Source of the DNA: Lachnospiraceae bacterium
Lineage (GTDB): Bacteria; Bacillota; Clostridia; Lachnospirales; Lachnospiraceae
Assembly (NCBI GenBank): GCA_015057555.1
Contig: SVEC01000001.1
Span: 279,090 to 343,089 of the forward strand
Length of the DNA: 64,000 bases
Direction of reading: 5' to 3'
How positions within the stretch are numbered: the first letter of the stretch is position 1; each line of letters begins with the position of its first letter. This document shows positions 63,903 to 64,000 of this stretch, in pieces. The translations under genes were made by a program, and so were the position numbers. Below the pieces are notes generated by a model, which searched no databases, had not been told where the DNA came from, and worked only from the letters and a program-made list of their open reading frames with translations.

Positions 63903-64000
63903 AAATAACAGATGAAAACCAAGAGAAATTTGCAAGCATTGTTCTGGTCTAGGAAGTCCTTTTGGAGAAGAACGTCGTGTAAAATTGAATAAGGTATGTA

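Noticed and set aside
1..64000. CRISPR array, prophage or insertion sequence
   Set aside because: No regular direct repeats with spacers, no phage structural genes and no transposase were found. The only mobile-element hints are the repeat at 7211-7353, the 13-bp ends at 17528/17659 and the tRNA fragment at the right edge.

Overview
The window comes from a low-GC, spore-forming Clostridia genome, most likely Lachnospiraceae. The evidence is a complete spoIIIAA-AH operon, spoIVB, two Spo0A-type regulators, a SleC-like cortex-lytic enzyme, clostridial hydrophobic W (ChW) repeats, strong AGGAGG ribosome sites, many TTG/GTG starts and AT-rich spacers. Nothing in the sequence names the species. 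There is no rRNA, CRISPR array or complete insertion sequence.

Layout. 1-5.4 kb: end of an unknown gene and a giant secreted protein (DUF5057-like). 5.4-7.3 kb: Xaa-Pro peptidase and efp. 7.4-12.2 kb: the spoIIIA operon, which encodes the mother-cell channel of the engulfed forespore. 12.3-21.5 kb: a long housekeeping operon (Asp23 protein, nusB, xseA, xseB, ispA, dxs, tlyA, nadK, argR, recN). Between dxs and tlyA it carries a GC-rich, strongly structured element of about 130 nt that I cannot assign to a known RNA. 21.6-22.7 kb: spoIVB. 22.8-25.4 kb: a MerR-regulated ABC exporter unit with a clear operator-promoter. 25.5-26.4 kb: a 2-hydroxyacid dehydrogenase on the minus strand. 26.7-28.5 kb: tandem Spo0A paralogues, the first with a degenerate receiver. 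28.5-31.2 kb: a disordered basic protein, a small DUF6465-like protein and a highly acidic membrane protein.

31.2-34.8 kb: hisH, hisF, a GNAT acetyltransferase, an HPr-like protein without the catalytic His, and mtaB. 34.8-38.1 kb: tRNA-Glu(CUC), a small helical protein, a bPH2 protein, a zinc-ribbon membrane protein and a SleC-like enzyme. 38.3-41.9 kb: the translation and secretion operon ylxM-ffh-rpsP-khpA-rimM-trmD. 42-47.2 kb: a lipoprotein, a membrane protein, an OmpR-type two-component pair, a second lipoprotein and cheV. 47.3-50 kb: argD and an M18 aminopeptidase. 50-56.8 kb: a giant propeller-type hybrid sensor whose H-box His is Asn, then a TPR-nucleotidyltransferase-DUF4125 fusion, followed by a short nuclease-like remnant. 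57.1-59.5 kb: a Lon-like protease. 59.8-63.8 kb: two paralogous secreted transglutaminase-ChW proteins, one with a full Cys-His-Asp triad and one without. The right edge has a 3' tRNA-like fragment.

How it fits together: sporulation genes are scattered among housekeeping operons as is usual in this family, but spo0A is separated from spoIVB by the ABC exporter and dehydrogenase block. The strongest candidates for something new are the dxs-tlyA structured element, the Spo0A pair, the degenerate hybrid kinase beside the nucleotidyltransferase fusion, and the enzyme/pseudoenzyme transglutaminase pair. Motifs, promoters and hairpins were read by eye; family names come from recognition of motifs, not from database searches.
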